A stretch of 10,939 bases of DNA from Patescibacteria group bacterium UBA918 (GCA_002293845.1 DBEA01000012.1:7576-18514); one strand, 5' to 3'; shown: positions 1 to 6,344, counted from the first letter of the stretch. A program made the numbers and translations. The notes: generated by a model from the sequence alone, not told the origin.

Positions 1-11
1 CGGCCCGCCCG

Positions 12-33
12 CTAATTCCTAAACACTAATCCC
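12..33 (-). repeat. Degenerate TTAG-rich tail after the exonuclease gene
   Basis: This 22-base stretch lies just past the exonuclease stop codon. Read on the minus strand it matches 19 of 22 bases of plus-strand 2149-2170, which follows the rpmA stop; the differences are at positions 9, 17 and 18. Both copies have the form GGGATTAG, a variable base, GTTTAGG, then TTAG. At rpmA the copy is followed by a GC-rich terminator hairpin. Here the next bases on the minus strand (1-11) are also GC-rich, but the window ends before a hairpin could be seen. Confidence 0.5.
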
Positions 34-39
34 TGTACC

Positions 40-642
40 CTACACCCTTCCTAACCACGGTATCTCGTAGCTGTCGAACTCCGGCAGTAATTTCTTATCG
101 AACAACAGACGCGAGGCCACTTCGGCGTGGCAGAGCGCACCGGTGAGGGCGTTGTGCGGCGCCGGTTCGTCGGGAATGCCGCAGTAGTTCAAGATGGCGT
201 CGAGATCTAAGTTACTGCGCCGGTGCTGTGGATCGATCGGAGCGGGTAGGCCCCTTTTCACCATGTGCATATAGGCCAAGGTGTGAGTGTCGATGGTGCG
301 GTGCGCCAGGTCCCAGGCCAGTTCGGCGCGGCGCGCGGCGGCTTGGAGAAAGTCGCGATCGAATGACGGGTTCTGGCCGGTGATGGTCCGATCGCTCAAA
401 TGCTGGCTCCACTCGAGAAACTCGGTGATGAGTTCAGCCTCGGTTTTCTTTTTGGGATCGTTGATATCGGTCGTAGTGAAACCGTTCACTTCCAAGGCCT
501 CGTCGTTCACTTCCGCGTCGGCCCATATGCGGCATTCGCCGTAAAAGCGCTTATCGGGGGCGGATATATCCAAGGCTCCGATCGACAATATTGAATTTTT
601 TTCTGGAGTCAGTCCAGATGTCTCGACGTCTACTACCAGCAT
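40..642 (-). CDS. DEDDh-type 3'-5' exonuclease-like protein, last catalytic Asp replaced
   Basis: A 200-residue single-domain protein of the DnaQ-like RNase H fold, the family of proofreading exonucleases, oligoribonuclease and RNase T. The ExoI motif DVETSG is at residues 5-10 (D5, E7) and the ExoII motif NPSFD at 91-95 (D95). The ExoIII region HNALTG at 163-168 keeps the general-base His, but the Asp expected five residues after it is Gly168 (codon GGT). The protein may therefore be inactive or bind metal differently, unless its subfamily uses another residue. It is too short to be a polymerase subunit and has no other domain. It lies 6 bases after the stop of the upstream membrane-protein gene, so the two are probably cotranscribed. 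No Shine-Dalgarno site is visible. The fold is secure; substrate and activity are not. Confidence 0.85.
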   Translation of the reverse strand: MLVVDVETSGLTPEKNSILSIGALDISAPDKRFYGECRIWADAEVNDEALEVNGFTTTDINDPKKKTEAELITEFLEWSQHLSDRTITGQNPSFDRDFLQAAARRAELAWDLAHRTIDTHTLAYMHMVKRGLPAPIDPQHRRSNLDLDAILNYCGIPDEPAPHNALTGALCHAEVASRLLFDKKLLPEFDSYEIPWLGRV

Positions 643-648
643 ATCGTT

Positions 649-1383
649 TTAATTTTCACTTAATCTGGTAAAGGACAGGACGCCGCCGGCTCCCAAGAAG
701 TACAATTCCAATGCTTCCGGCGTAAGCTTGGCCAATTCGAAATAAAGAATCTCCTCCGGAAAGTCGTTCATCACCACGCGCAGATAGACCGCGTTCGGGG
801 TCTGGGGGAACGGTGTTTCCGTATCTGCACTGGCGGCGAAAGCGCTCCAAGTACCGGTGGTGTCATCTATGCCTTCGTAATGGTCGACAATGTCGCCACC
901 CTCTTTGAATTCTCGTACGAATTTGGCGTCGTCGTCGCTTTGCCACGAACCGATGATATCGGCAGCGACCGTTGTCGCCGGATCCTCGATGGCTCCATGG
1001 ACCTCCCCAGCGTCGCCGAAATTATAAGGGGCGTTATCCGGGTCGAATGGTTGCCGACAAGCGAAGTCGTCGCCAGCTTTTCCGGTCACCACCACTTGTT
1101 CGCCGACGAAGGTGTAGGTTATGTCGTCGTCACCGAAACGATATGGCACTAGTTCATCGCCGGTGTTCGGCAAAGTCTTGGGCGGTTTGCCGTTCATAGC
1201 GATCTTCATCTCCTTCATATCGGCACCGAAAGTGGTTAGTAATGAAGTACCGTTTTCGCAGGTGAAGGTTATGGTCGTACTACCGTCCGTCGCCAGTTCT
1301 TGGTCTTCGTATTTTTGGTACAAAACATAACCGGCGATGATCAGAACTGCCAGAATGATTCCCAGGAAGATCTTGTTCGACAT
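649..1383 (-). CDS. Membrane-anchored protein with MliC-like and lipocalin-like parts
   Basis: A 244-residue protein with an N-terminal membrane segment at about 5-22 and the rest probably outside the cell. Residues 37-110 resemble MliC, the C-type lysozyme inhibitor domain: a beta-rich stretch opened by FTCENG (C42) and closed by FACR (C109), two cysteines placed as for the family disulfide, with a short LPN-containing loop between. Residues 143-241 form a second unit starting GSWQSDDDAKFVREFKEGG and ending LSFTRL, the pattern of small lipocalin-like beta-barrel domains (GxW opening, GTW repeat). No catalytic motif is seen. The 6-base gap to the exonuclease gene suggests an operon. A TAGAAT box at 1417-1422 (minus) could be its promoter. 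The domain calls are by eye: fair for MliC, weaker for the second half. Confidence 0.6.
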   Translation of the reverse strand: MSNKIFLGIILAVLIIAGYVLYQKYEDQELATDGSTTITFTCENGTSLLTTFGADMKEMKIAMNGKPPKTLPNTGDELVPYRFGDDDITYTFVGEQVVVTGKAGDDFACRQPFDPDNAPYNFGDAGEVHGAIEDPATTVAADIIGSWQSDDDAKFVREFKEGGDIVDHYEGIDDTTGTWSAFAASADTETPFPQTPNAVYLRVVMNDFPEEILYFELAKLTPEALELYFLGAGGVLSFTRLSEN

Positions 1384-1451
1384 AGGCTGGTCTTAGAGCT
1401 GTTAAAGGTCGCCTTCATTCTAACGCCACCTCATAGGGCTCACAAGACGCC

Positions 1452-1844
1452 TTAAATACCTTTGCAGTTGGCGGCCGGCCGGTAGCCAGCCGCTTCGGCC
1501 TCGGCTTTGGTAGCGAAGGTGATCTTATTAGCTTCCGATATGCTCTTGGCCCCCGAGCAGTGCGGCAGGTGGTAAGCCTTACCGCTTTTCGACGCGACGT
1601 AGTAGGTCGATGGGAGCGAGGTATTTTCGGCCGCCGTGACGCCGGCCGGGGCCGGCGTCACGGCGGCTTCCACCATCCGTGCCGGCTCGTTTGCCTCGCC
1701 ACTTTCCGTAACTGCCGTCACCGACTGTCGACCGAGGCCAAAAGACGCCACTGCCACCAGCACTAGGACGACGGAAAGGTACATGTCTTGGCGTTCCAGA
1801 ACACTCTTGATTTTTTCCCTTATTTCTTGTAATATAGCGCCCAT
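1452..1844 (-). CDS. Small membrane-anchored protein with C-terminal Ada-like metal-site domain
   Basis: A 130-residue protein. Residues 1-20 are charged and helical, 22-39 form a membrane segment, 40-78 are a low-complexity Ala/Thr/Pro/Glu linker, and 80-130 form a compact domain. That domain has the YHLPHC motif (H92, H95, C96), the sequence ITFATKAEAEAAGYRPAANC, and a final Cys127. The pattern resembles the small Ada-type metal-binding domains found at the end of many bacterial surface proteins and nucleases. No enzymatic motif is visible, so the role is unknown; it could be a zinc-stabilised surface domain. The start has no Shine-Dalgarno site but sits 8 bases after a perfect TATAAT, suggesting a leaderless message. 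The linker codons contain a strong hairpin at 1630-1667. Confidence 0.7.
   Translation of the reverse strand: MGAILQEIREKIKSVLERQDMYLSVVLVLVAVASFGLGRQSVTAVTESGEANEPARMVEAAVTPAPAGVTAAENTSLPSTYYVASKSGKAYHLPHCSGAKSISEANKITFATKAEAEAAGYRPAANCKGI
1630..1667. repeat. 18-bp perfect inverted repeat inside the coding sequence
   Basis: Bases 1630-1647 and 1650-1667 are exact reverse complements separated by only GG. The sequence is very GC-rich and encodes the linker peptide around AVTPAPAGVTAA of the membrane-anchored metal-site-like protein. Neither side has a T-run, so it is not a standard terminator. It could slow the polymerase or ribosome, or mark a past insertion or local inverted duplication. 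Confidence 0.85.
1807..1835 (+). promoter_or_regulatory. Candidate rpmA promoter
   Basis: TTGATT at 1807-1812, a 17-base spacer and TAATAT at 1830-1835 give a plausible sigma-70 promoter whose start would be near 1842, leaving a 24-base leader without Shine-Dalgarno site. An alternative is TTATAT at 1854-1859 preceded by TG at 1851-1852, which would start transcription at the rpmA ATG itself. The two cannot be separated from sequence alone. Confidence 0.4.
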
Positions 1845-1852
1845 TGCATTTG

Positions 1853-1858
1853 ATTATA
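1853..1858 (-). promoter_or_regulatory. -10 box (TATAAT) of the 1844 gene
   Basis: Read on the minus strand, this is a perfect TATAAT ending 8 bases before the ATG at 1844. Initiation about 7 bases downstream would give a message with a leader of 0-3 bases. No good -35 box is seen. It lies in the 21-bp gap shared with rpmA, so the two divergent genes must place promoter elements inside each other's first codons. Confidence 0.5.
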
Positions 1859-1865
1859 TAACGAT

Positions 1866-2138
1866 ATGGCAACTAAAAAATCAGGCGGCACCGCGAAAAA
1901 CCTGCGCGACTCCAAGCCGAAGTATCTCGGAGTCAAGCGTGGGGACGGCCAAGCCGTGAAGTTGGGGCAGATCATCGTACGTCAGCGCGGTACTCGCATC
2001 GAGCCGGGCATGAACGTTCGTGCCGGTAAGGACCATACTCTTTTCGCTATGAAGGACGGCAAGGTCTCTTTCCGTGAGGCTCGCAAGGTCCGTTTCGACG
2101 GCAAGTCTGTTTCGAAGAAGACGGTGGATGTGAAGTAA
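1866..2138 (+). CDS. rpmA: 50S ribosomal protein bL27
   Basis: A 90-residue bL27 of normal length; the protein's N-terminus reaches toward the peptidyl-transferase centre. It starts MATKKSGGTAKNLRDS and carries the conserved block LGVKRGDGQAVKLGQIIVRQ followed by RGTRIEPG, and then GKDHTLFAMKDGKVSF. There is no cleavable N-terminal extension of the Firmicutes type: the Met-Ala-Thr-Lys-Lys start is the mature form. The gene stands alone, whereas in most bacteria it follows rplU directly; here rplU is about 7.3 kb away on the other strand. It has no Shine-Dalgarno site and is followed by a strong terminator hairpin. Confidence 0.97.
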   Translation: MATKKSGGTAKNLRDSKPKYLGVKRGDGQAVKLGQIIVRQRGTRIEPGMNVRAGKDHTLFAMKDGKVSFREARKVRFDGKSVSKKTVDVK

Positions 2139-2148
2139 TCAGGGTTAA

Positions 2149-2170
2149 GGGATTAGCGTTTAGGTTTTAG
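2149..2170 (+). repeat. Degenerate TTAG-rich tail after rpmA
   Basis: It begins 10 bases after the rpmA stop and is the partner of minus-strand 12-33 (19 of 22 bases identical). It consists of GGGATTAG, GTTTAGG and TTTTAG units and runs up to the terminator hairpin. Related but looser TTAG units follow the cyclophilin stop at 2240-2273 (minus). Confidence 0.5.
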
Positions 2171-2173
2171 AAC

Positions 2174-2214
2174 AAGAAACACCCCCGCGGCCGAAGGCCG
2201 CGGGGGTGTTTCTT
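2174..2214. terminator. Bidirectional intrinsic terminator between rpmA and the cyclophilin gene
   Basis: A 19-bp perfect stem (2174-2192 with 2196-2214) has a GAA triloop on the plus strand. The core is CCCCCGCGGCC with its complement; the outer A/T-rich pairs and trailing TTTT give U-rich ends in both directions. It lies between the convergent ends of rpmA and the cyclophilin gene and should stop transcription from both sides. Confidence 0.93.
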
Positions 2215-2239
2215 TTGAGTTTACGTCCTATATCCGTAT

Positions 2240-2273
2240 CTATAACCTGACAACTAAAAACTAACACCTAATT
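2240..2273 (-). repeat. TTAG-rich tail overlapping the cyclophilin stop codon
   Basis: On the minus strand this reads AATTAGGTGTTAG, TTTTTAG, GTCAGG, TTATAG. The first TAG is the stop codon of the cyclophilin gene. It mirrors the TTAG-rich stretch on the other side of the shared terminator, giving an imperfect inverted arrangement around the hairpin. Confidence 0.4.
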
Positions 2274-2966
2274 TCGGACGATAGTCACCGACTCCACGAT
2301 CACTGGATCGGCGGGAATGTCGCCGGCCTTGGTCTCCACGCTACCGATCTGGTCCACTACCTCCATACCCTTAATGACGCGTCCGAAGACCGGATGTTTC
2401 GAGGTGAATGGCGGCTTGTCGAAGTCGAGGCCGGTGTTGTCGACCAAGTTGATGAAGAACTGACTGCCACCGGAATTCGGCTGGCCGGTGTTGGCCATCG
2501 AGATAGTGCCGCGGGTGTTCGAAAGACCCTCTCCGTCGACGAATTCGTCTTGTATGGTCTTTCCCGGCCCGCCGGTGCCGTATTTGGATTCGTCGGTGCC
2601 CTTAGAGTTAGGGTCGCCGCCTTGAATCATGAAGCCGTCGATGACGCGGTGGAACTTGGTGTCGTTATAAAATCCGGCCTCCGCCAAAGCGATGAAGTTG
2701 CCGGTAGTGATCGGCATTTGGTCGGCGAAAAGTTCAAGTTCGAAGGTGCCTTTGTTGGTCTTGATGATAGCGGTAGGGTTCATTACGTTCGCGATTATCG
2801 GGTTGTTAACTTTTTGTTCATCGGCCGTCAGTGGGCCGTCTATGGCCACGTCGGTCTCGGTCAGCAGCTCTGGCGGACGTTTCGTACTCTGCCACCAGAT
2901 CAATCCGCCGAGGACCAGCGCCGATCCCACCACGGTTATCGTTATCATCTTCCATCCTTTTAACAT
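2268..2966 (-). CDS. Membrane-anchored peptidyl-prolyl isomerase, cyclophilin type
   Basis: A 232-residue protein whose residues 8-25 form one membrane segment, with the catalytic domain (about 64-231) outside the cell. The cyclophilin signature FHRVIDGFMIQGGDP is at 105-119 with the catalytic Arg107 and Gln115. The second signature, GTISMANTGQPNSGGSQFFI, is at 153-172, and HPVFGRVIKGMEVVD closes the active-site face. The domain catalyses cis-trans isomerisation of Xaa-Pro bonds, here probably in exported proteins. Met7 is a possible alternative start but would shorten the basic segment before the membrane helix. The gene begins 14 bases after the rplI stop, so the two are probably one transcript ending at the 2174-2214 terminator. 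No Shine-Dalgarno site is visible. Confidence 0.93.
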   Translation of the reverse strand: MLKGWKMITITVVGSALVLGGLIWWQSTKRPPELLTETDVAIDGPLTADEQKVNNPIIANVMNPTAIIKTNKGTFELELFADQMPITTGNFIALAEAGFYNDTKFHRVIDGFMIQGGDPNSKGTDESKYGTGGPGKTIQDEFVDGEGLSNTRGTISMANTGQPNSGGSQFFINLVDNTGLDFDKPPFTSKHPVFGRVIKGMEVVDQIGSVETKAGDIPADPVIVESVTIVRN

Positions 2967-2980
2967 GCTGAAATTCGTGT

Positions 2981-3418
2981 TTACTCGATCTTGATAATGA
3001 AACGGCTTTCGTGCGAACCGCAGACGAGACCGATCTCGTGCTCCCCCACCTCTTTGATGTGGCCTGGCACCTCTACCATGGCCGGATCGGCGATGATGCC
3101 AACCTGGTTCAGGGCCGACATCACTTGCCCTTTGGTGACGGCGGCGAAAAGATGTCCTTGCTGATTTTTGGTCGGGGCCTGCAGAACGATCTTTTTGTCC
3201 TTGAGGGCCTCCTTGGTTCTTTCGTACTTAGCTAAGGCGGTATCCGCGGCCGATTTTTTGTCGGCCGCGTCTTTAAGCGCGGCCTTGAGATTTTCAGGCG
3301 TGGCCGGTTTCGCTTGCCGTCGCGGTATGAGTTGGTTTTGGGCGTAACCGTCGGGTACTTCGACCACGGCATGTTTGCGGCCGATCTTGGCCACGTCCTG
3401 AAGAAGCACTACTTTCAT
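2981..3418 (-). CDS. rplI: 50S ribosomal protein bL9
   Basis: A 145-residue, full-length bL9. The N-terminal RNA-binding domain starts MKVVLLQDVAKIGRKHAVVEV and continues DGYAQNQLIPRRQAKPAT. A long Ala/Lys-rich connecting helix covers about 42-75. The C-terminal domain has QGHLFAAVTKGQV and the HEIGLVCG...RFIIKIE ending. bL9 binds 23S rRNA near the L1 stalk and affects frame maintenance. Many Microgenomates and some other CPR lineages lack it, so its presence is a mild taxonomic hint. A TGATATAGT extended -10 lies 9 bases before the ATG, implying a leader of about 3 bases. Cyclophilin follows 14 bases after the stop. Confidence 0.96.
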   Translation of the reverse strand: MKVVLLQDVAKIGRKHAVVEVPDGYAQNQLIPRRQAKPATPENLKAALKDAADKKSAADTALAKYERTKEALKDKKIVLQAPTKNQQGHLFAAVTKGQVMSALNQVGIIADPAMVEVPGHIKEVGEHEIGLVCGSHESRFIIKIE

Positions 3419-3427
3419 AGTGGGGCC

Positions 3428-3436
3428 ACTATATCA
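3428..3436 (-). promoter_or_regulatory. Extended -10 promoter of rplI
   Basis: On the minus strand this reads TGA then TATAGT, five of six bases of the consensus -10 with the TGn extension. Nine bases separate it from the rplI ATG, so the message would have only about 3 untranslated bases. It begins almost directly after the T-run of the upstream protease terminator. Confidence 0.6.
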
Positions 3437-3440
3437 CAAA

Positions 3441-3471
3441 AGACCGGCGGGCATGAAATGCCCGCCGGTCT
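3441..3471 (-). terminator. Intrinsic terminator of the S41 protease gene
   Basis: A 13-bp perfect GC-rich stem (3441-3453 with 3459-3471) with a 5-base loop starts 6 bases after the protease stop codon. On the minus strand it is followed by TTTTGTG. It separates the protease from rplI. Confidence 0.85.
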
Positions 3472-3477
3472 GGTCCG

Positions 3478-4770
3478 TTAAATTCCGAATCCGACCTTGT
3501 TTGCCAAGGAATGATCTCCTTGGAGCCACTTCAGAGCGGCCTCTTTCTGCGGATCCTTGCCAGCCTCTATATCTTCCAATTTGTTTTCGATCGCCACGAT
3601 CGGCTCTAGGCCGCCTTCGGAAAACGACACACCTTCTGGAGTGAGCCAGCGTGCGATGGTGACCTTGAGCGCGGCGTCGCCCGGTAGATCCACCAATTCT
3701 TGGACCGAGCCCTTGCCGAAGGTAGTCTGCCCGATAGTCGTCGCTACCTTATGTTCGGACAGAGCGCCCGAGAGGATCTCCGAAGCCGAGGCCGAACCGC
3801 CGTCGATCAGAATGACGAAACTATCGGGGTCGAGGTCGGTGATTCGTTGTCCCTGACTGCGATAGACTTTCTCCTCCTTTCCTTCTCCGAAGTTCTCTCT
3901 GACCACGACTTTGCCGGCGGGCAGGAAATAGCCGGCGATGGTGACCGCGCTTTCGAGGAACCCTCCAGGATTGCCACGGAGGTCGAGCACCATTTTCTTA
4001 TAACCACCCCGTTCGTATTCGTCGATGGCCGACCGCATTTTCGACTCGGCCAGAGCGTTGAAACTGTAAAGTTTGATGATGAAAACGTCACCGGAAACCT
4101 CGGTGTCCAAGGTCGGAATGTTGATGACCGCTCGGACGATCTTTTTCTCCATGAATTCCGGTTGACCCTCGCGGTAGATGGTGAGATTGACCTCGGTACC
4201 TTCCTCGCCGCGAATCAAGGACACTGCCTCATCGACGGTCATGTTCTCGGTGCTTTGACCGTCGATCTTGACGATAATGTCGCCAGAACGGACGCCCGCG
4301 GCTTCGGCCGGTGTTTCCGGCAAGGGAGCGATCACGGTGACGAGATCGTTACGCAGACCCACTTCCATGCCCACGCCGCTGAAATTGCCGGCGATATCCT
4401 CGTTGAATTTCTCGGCATCGGAGGGCGGCATATAGACGGTGTAAGGATCTCCGAAGCTATCCACCAAACCGGCGATGGCACCACGGACTTTTTCGAGAGA
4501 ATCCGGCGTCGATGTGGCCTTGGTGGCGACGAACTTTTCGTCCATCAGATTCCAAACGCGCCAGAATTCGGCCAGGTCCGCTTCATTGTCTGGCTTGGCG
4601 GAAGTGCCGAAAATACTGAAAATCCCGGCTTCCAAGGGTATGACGGACAGATCACGCTTCCCTATTTGCAGGCCCGAGAAAAAGGCCGCGACCACCAGCA
4701 ATATCGCCAAGGTCGTGCCGAGCAGTTTGTTGCCGTACCTCGGCTTCTGAGTATCGTTGTTTTGTTCCAT
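3478..4770 (-). CDS. S41 carboxyl-terminal processing protease (CtpA/CtpB-like)
   Basis: A 430-residue envelope protease. Residues 15-36 form an N-terminal membrane anchor and 62-125 the helical N-terminal region. A PDZ domain covers about 128-202 (GVGMEVGL, then AGVRSGDIIVKIDG), and the S41 core follows: VLDLRGNPGG at 261-270, GGSASAS at 324-330 and TTFGKGSVQE at 349-358. Aligning with CtpB by the 25-residue Ser-Lys spacing gives a catalytic dyad of Ser328 and Lys353, with Gln357 four residues on as in the family. All catalytic residues are present. Members cleave C-terminal tails of exported proteins and signalling partners. The first 13 residues are polar and lie on the cytoplasmic side. 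A TAAAAT box 6 bases before the ATG suggests a leaderless message. It is divergent from cysS with a 57-base gap. Confidence 0.95.
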   Translation of the reverse strand: MEQNNDTQKPRYGNKLLGTTLAILLVVAAFFSGLQIGKRDLSVIPLEAGIFSIFGTSAKPDNEADLAEFWRVWNLMDEKFVATKATSTPDSLEKVRGAIAGLVDSFGDPYTVYMPPSDAEKFNEDIAGNFSGVGMEVGLRNDLVTVIAPLPETPAEAAGVRSGDIIVKIDGQSTENMTVDEAVSLIRGEEGTEVNLTIYREGQPEFMEKKIVRAVINIPTLDTEVSGDVFIIKLYSFNALAESKMRSAIDEYERGGYKKMVLDLRGNPGGFLESAVTIAGYFLPAGKVVVRENFGEGKEEKVYRSQGQRITDLDPDSFVILIDGGSASASEILSGALSEHKVATTIGQTTFGKGSVQELVDLPGDAALKVTIARWLTPEGVSFSEGGLEPIVAIENKLEDIEAGKDPQKEAALKWLQGDHSLANKVGFGI

Positions 4771-4776
4771 CGGCCC

Positions 4777-4782
4777 ATTTTA
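4777..4782 (-). promoter_or_regulatory. -10 box (TAAAAT) of the S41 protease gene
   Basis: On the minus strand TAAAAT matches five of six consensus bases and is separated from the ATG by exactly 6 bases, so transcription would begin at the A of the start codon. No convincing -35 box was found. Confidence 0.5.
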
Positions 4783-4818
4783 CACGAGCGTACCCATATC
4801 GGAAACTGGGGGTAACTC

Positions 4819-4827
4819 TGATAAGAT
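4819..4827 (+). promoter_or_regulatory. Extended -10 promoter of cysS
   Basis: TGA followed by TAAGAT abuts the first ATG at 4828. The usual distance puts the start of transcription at about 4834, exactly the second ATG in the same frame. This argues that translation starts at 4834 on a leaderless message. No -35 box is evident. Confidence 0.5.
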
Positions 4828-6282
4828 ATGAACATGTTCCGCATTTTCAAGCATTCTCCGAGCGAGCCGATCTGGCTCTACAACACGTTGTCGCGCCAGA
4901 AGGAGGAGTTTGTGCCTCTGAAGAAAGGCTCGGTGACCATGTATTCTTGCGGACCGACCGTTTATGACCATATCCATATAGGCAACCTTCGCGCTTACCT
5001 CTTGCCTGATCTCTTGACTCGTTTGTTCCTCTACAACGGCTACACGGTGAACTCGACCATTAATTTCACAGACTTCGGCCATTTGACCGACGATGCCGAT
5101 CATGGCGAGGACAAAATGATGAAAGGCATGAAGCGCGAAGGCTACGAGATCACTCTCGACAACATGCGTCGATTCGCTCTCCCTTATATAGAATCGTTTA
5201 AGGACGACAATCTGGCCATGGGTAATCGGCCGCCGACGCAGTACGCGCGCGCCAGCGATTATGTGACGGCACAAATAAAACTGATCGAAACCTTGGAGCA
5301 AAAAGGTTACGCCTATCGTACCTCCGACGGCGTTTATTTCGATATCGCCAAGTTCCCCAAATACGGTCAGCTCGGCAACATGGACCTAGATAAGCTCAAA
5401 GCCGGAGCGCGCGTCGAAGTGAACGAAGAGAAACATAGTCCGGCCGATTTCGCGCTTTGGAAACTTTCCGACATGGGTTGGGACAGTCGTTGGGGCAAAG
5501 GTTTTCCCGGCTGGCACATCGAGTGTACGGCTATGGTCTTCGACACTCTAGGAAAACAGATCGACATTCACACCGGCGGCGAGGATCTGCAGTACACGCA
5601 CCACAACGGCGAGATCGCTCAGGCCGAGGCTTTGACACAAAAGCAGTACGTCAACTATTGGCTTCACAACGCTTTCGTCACCATCGATAACAACAAGATC
5701 GCTAAGTCGCTCGGCAACGGACTACGCTTGCGCCACTTGATCGATCGTGGTTTCTCCCCGTTCGATTACCGTTACTGGCTGTTGCAGTCTCATTATCGTA
5801 CCACTGCCAATTTCACCTGGGAGGCGCTCGAAGCGGCGCGCTCCGCTCTCTATCGCCTGCGGCGCTTGGTCTACGAAGAGTTGGGCGATATCCGGCCAGG
5901 CTACATAGATTCCGCGTATCAAGAAAGATTCGTCAAAGCGTTATCGGACGATCTCGATACCCCGAAGGCTTTGGCGGTGTTGTGGGAATTGGTCAAAGAC
6001 AAGAATGTCAGCGCCAAAGATAAACTAGCCACTATCCATTCTTTCGATTCCCTGCTCTCGCTCGATCTCTCGAAAGATCCGCGTTCTGGTCGCGCGGCTT
6101 TGGGTGTCATCGCCGAGGACGATATCCCTGGGGAGGTCAAGAGTTTGCTCGAAGAGCGCGAGTCGGCCCGCCAAGGGAAGGATTTTGCCCGCGCCGACGA
6201 ATTGCGCGATCGGATCGAGGAGCTTGGTTTCGAGGTCAAGGACACGGCCGATGGCCAACGACTTAAGCGGTCATCGGTTTAG
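4828..6282 (+). CDS. cysS: Cysteinyl-tRNA synthetase
   Basis: A 484-residue class I synthetase that charges tRNA-Cys in the cytoplasm (E. coli enzyme: 461). The HIGH-type motif is HIGN at 50-53, preceded by YSCGPTVYD; the KMSKS-type loop is KIAKS at 290-294. The zinc ligands Cys41, Cys233 (GWHIEC), His258 and Glu262 (THHNGE) are all in place. TDFGHLTDDADHGEDK at 81-96 is the variant seen in CPR and archaeal-like enzymes. The C-terminal DALR-type helical region ends with the usual KDFARADELRDRIEELG segment. The ORF begins MNMFRIF; Met3 at 4834 fits the promoter better and would remove only two residues. It is the first gene of the plus-strand run toward dnaB, with a 110-base gap after it. Confidence 0.96.
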   Translation: MNMFRIFKHSPSEPIWLYNTLSRQKEEFVPLKKGSVTMYSCGPTVYDHIHIGNLRAYLLPDLLTRLFLYNGYTVNSTINFTDFGHLTDDADHGEDKMMKGMKREGYEITLDNMRRFALPYIESFKDDNLAMGNRPPTQYARASDYVTAQIKLIETLEQKGYAYRTSDGVYFDIAKFPKYGQLGNMDLDKLKAGARVEVNEEKHSPADFALWKLSDMGWDSRWGKGFPGWHIECTAMVFDTLGKQIDIHTGGEDLQYTHHNGEIAQAEALTQKQYVNYWLHNAFVTIDNNKIAKSLGNGLRLRHLIDRGFSPFDYRYWLLQSHYRTTANFTWEALEAARSALYRLRRLVYEELGDIRPGYIDSAYQERFVKALSDDLDTPKALAVLWELVKDKNVSAKDKLATIHSFDSLLSLDLSKDPRSGRAALGVIAEDDIPGEVKSLLEERESARQGKDFARADELRDRIEELGFEVKDTADGQRLKRSSV

Positions 6283-6284
6283 GG

Positions 6285-6344
6285 TTGTCCACCTCCAAAA
6301 TCCATAAGTTGCGCTGTAAAAATAGATTTTCCACCTTGTCCCCA
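6285..6344 (+). other. Three DnaA-box-like 9-mers before dnaB
   Basis: TTGTCCACC at 6285-6293, TTTTCCACC at 6327-6335 and TTGTCCCCA at 6336-6344 lie in the same orientation; each differs from TTATCCACA at two positions. A short A/T-rich stretch (6316-6330) runs into the second. They could be DnaA sites controlling dnaB, or chance; no perfect box is present. The rest of the cysS-dnaB gap holds only the dnaB -10 region. Confidence 0.25.

Noticed and set aside
2394..2963. A 189-codon plus-strand frame opposite the cyclophilin gene
   Set aside because: It is a shadow of a well-supported cyclophilin with both signatures intact.
3700..4815. A 371-codon open frame on the plus strand opposite the S41 protease
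   Set aside because: The minus-strand frame has all S41 and PDZ motifs. The plus-strand product has no recognisable domain and is a mirror effect of GC-rich codons.
4780..5301. A 173-codon minus-strand frame opposite the start of cysS
   Set aside because: It lies antisense to clear CysRS motifs, and no family pattern is seen in the product.
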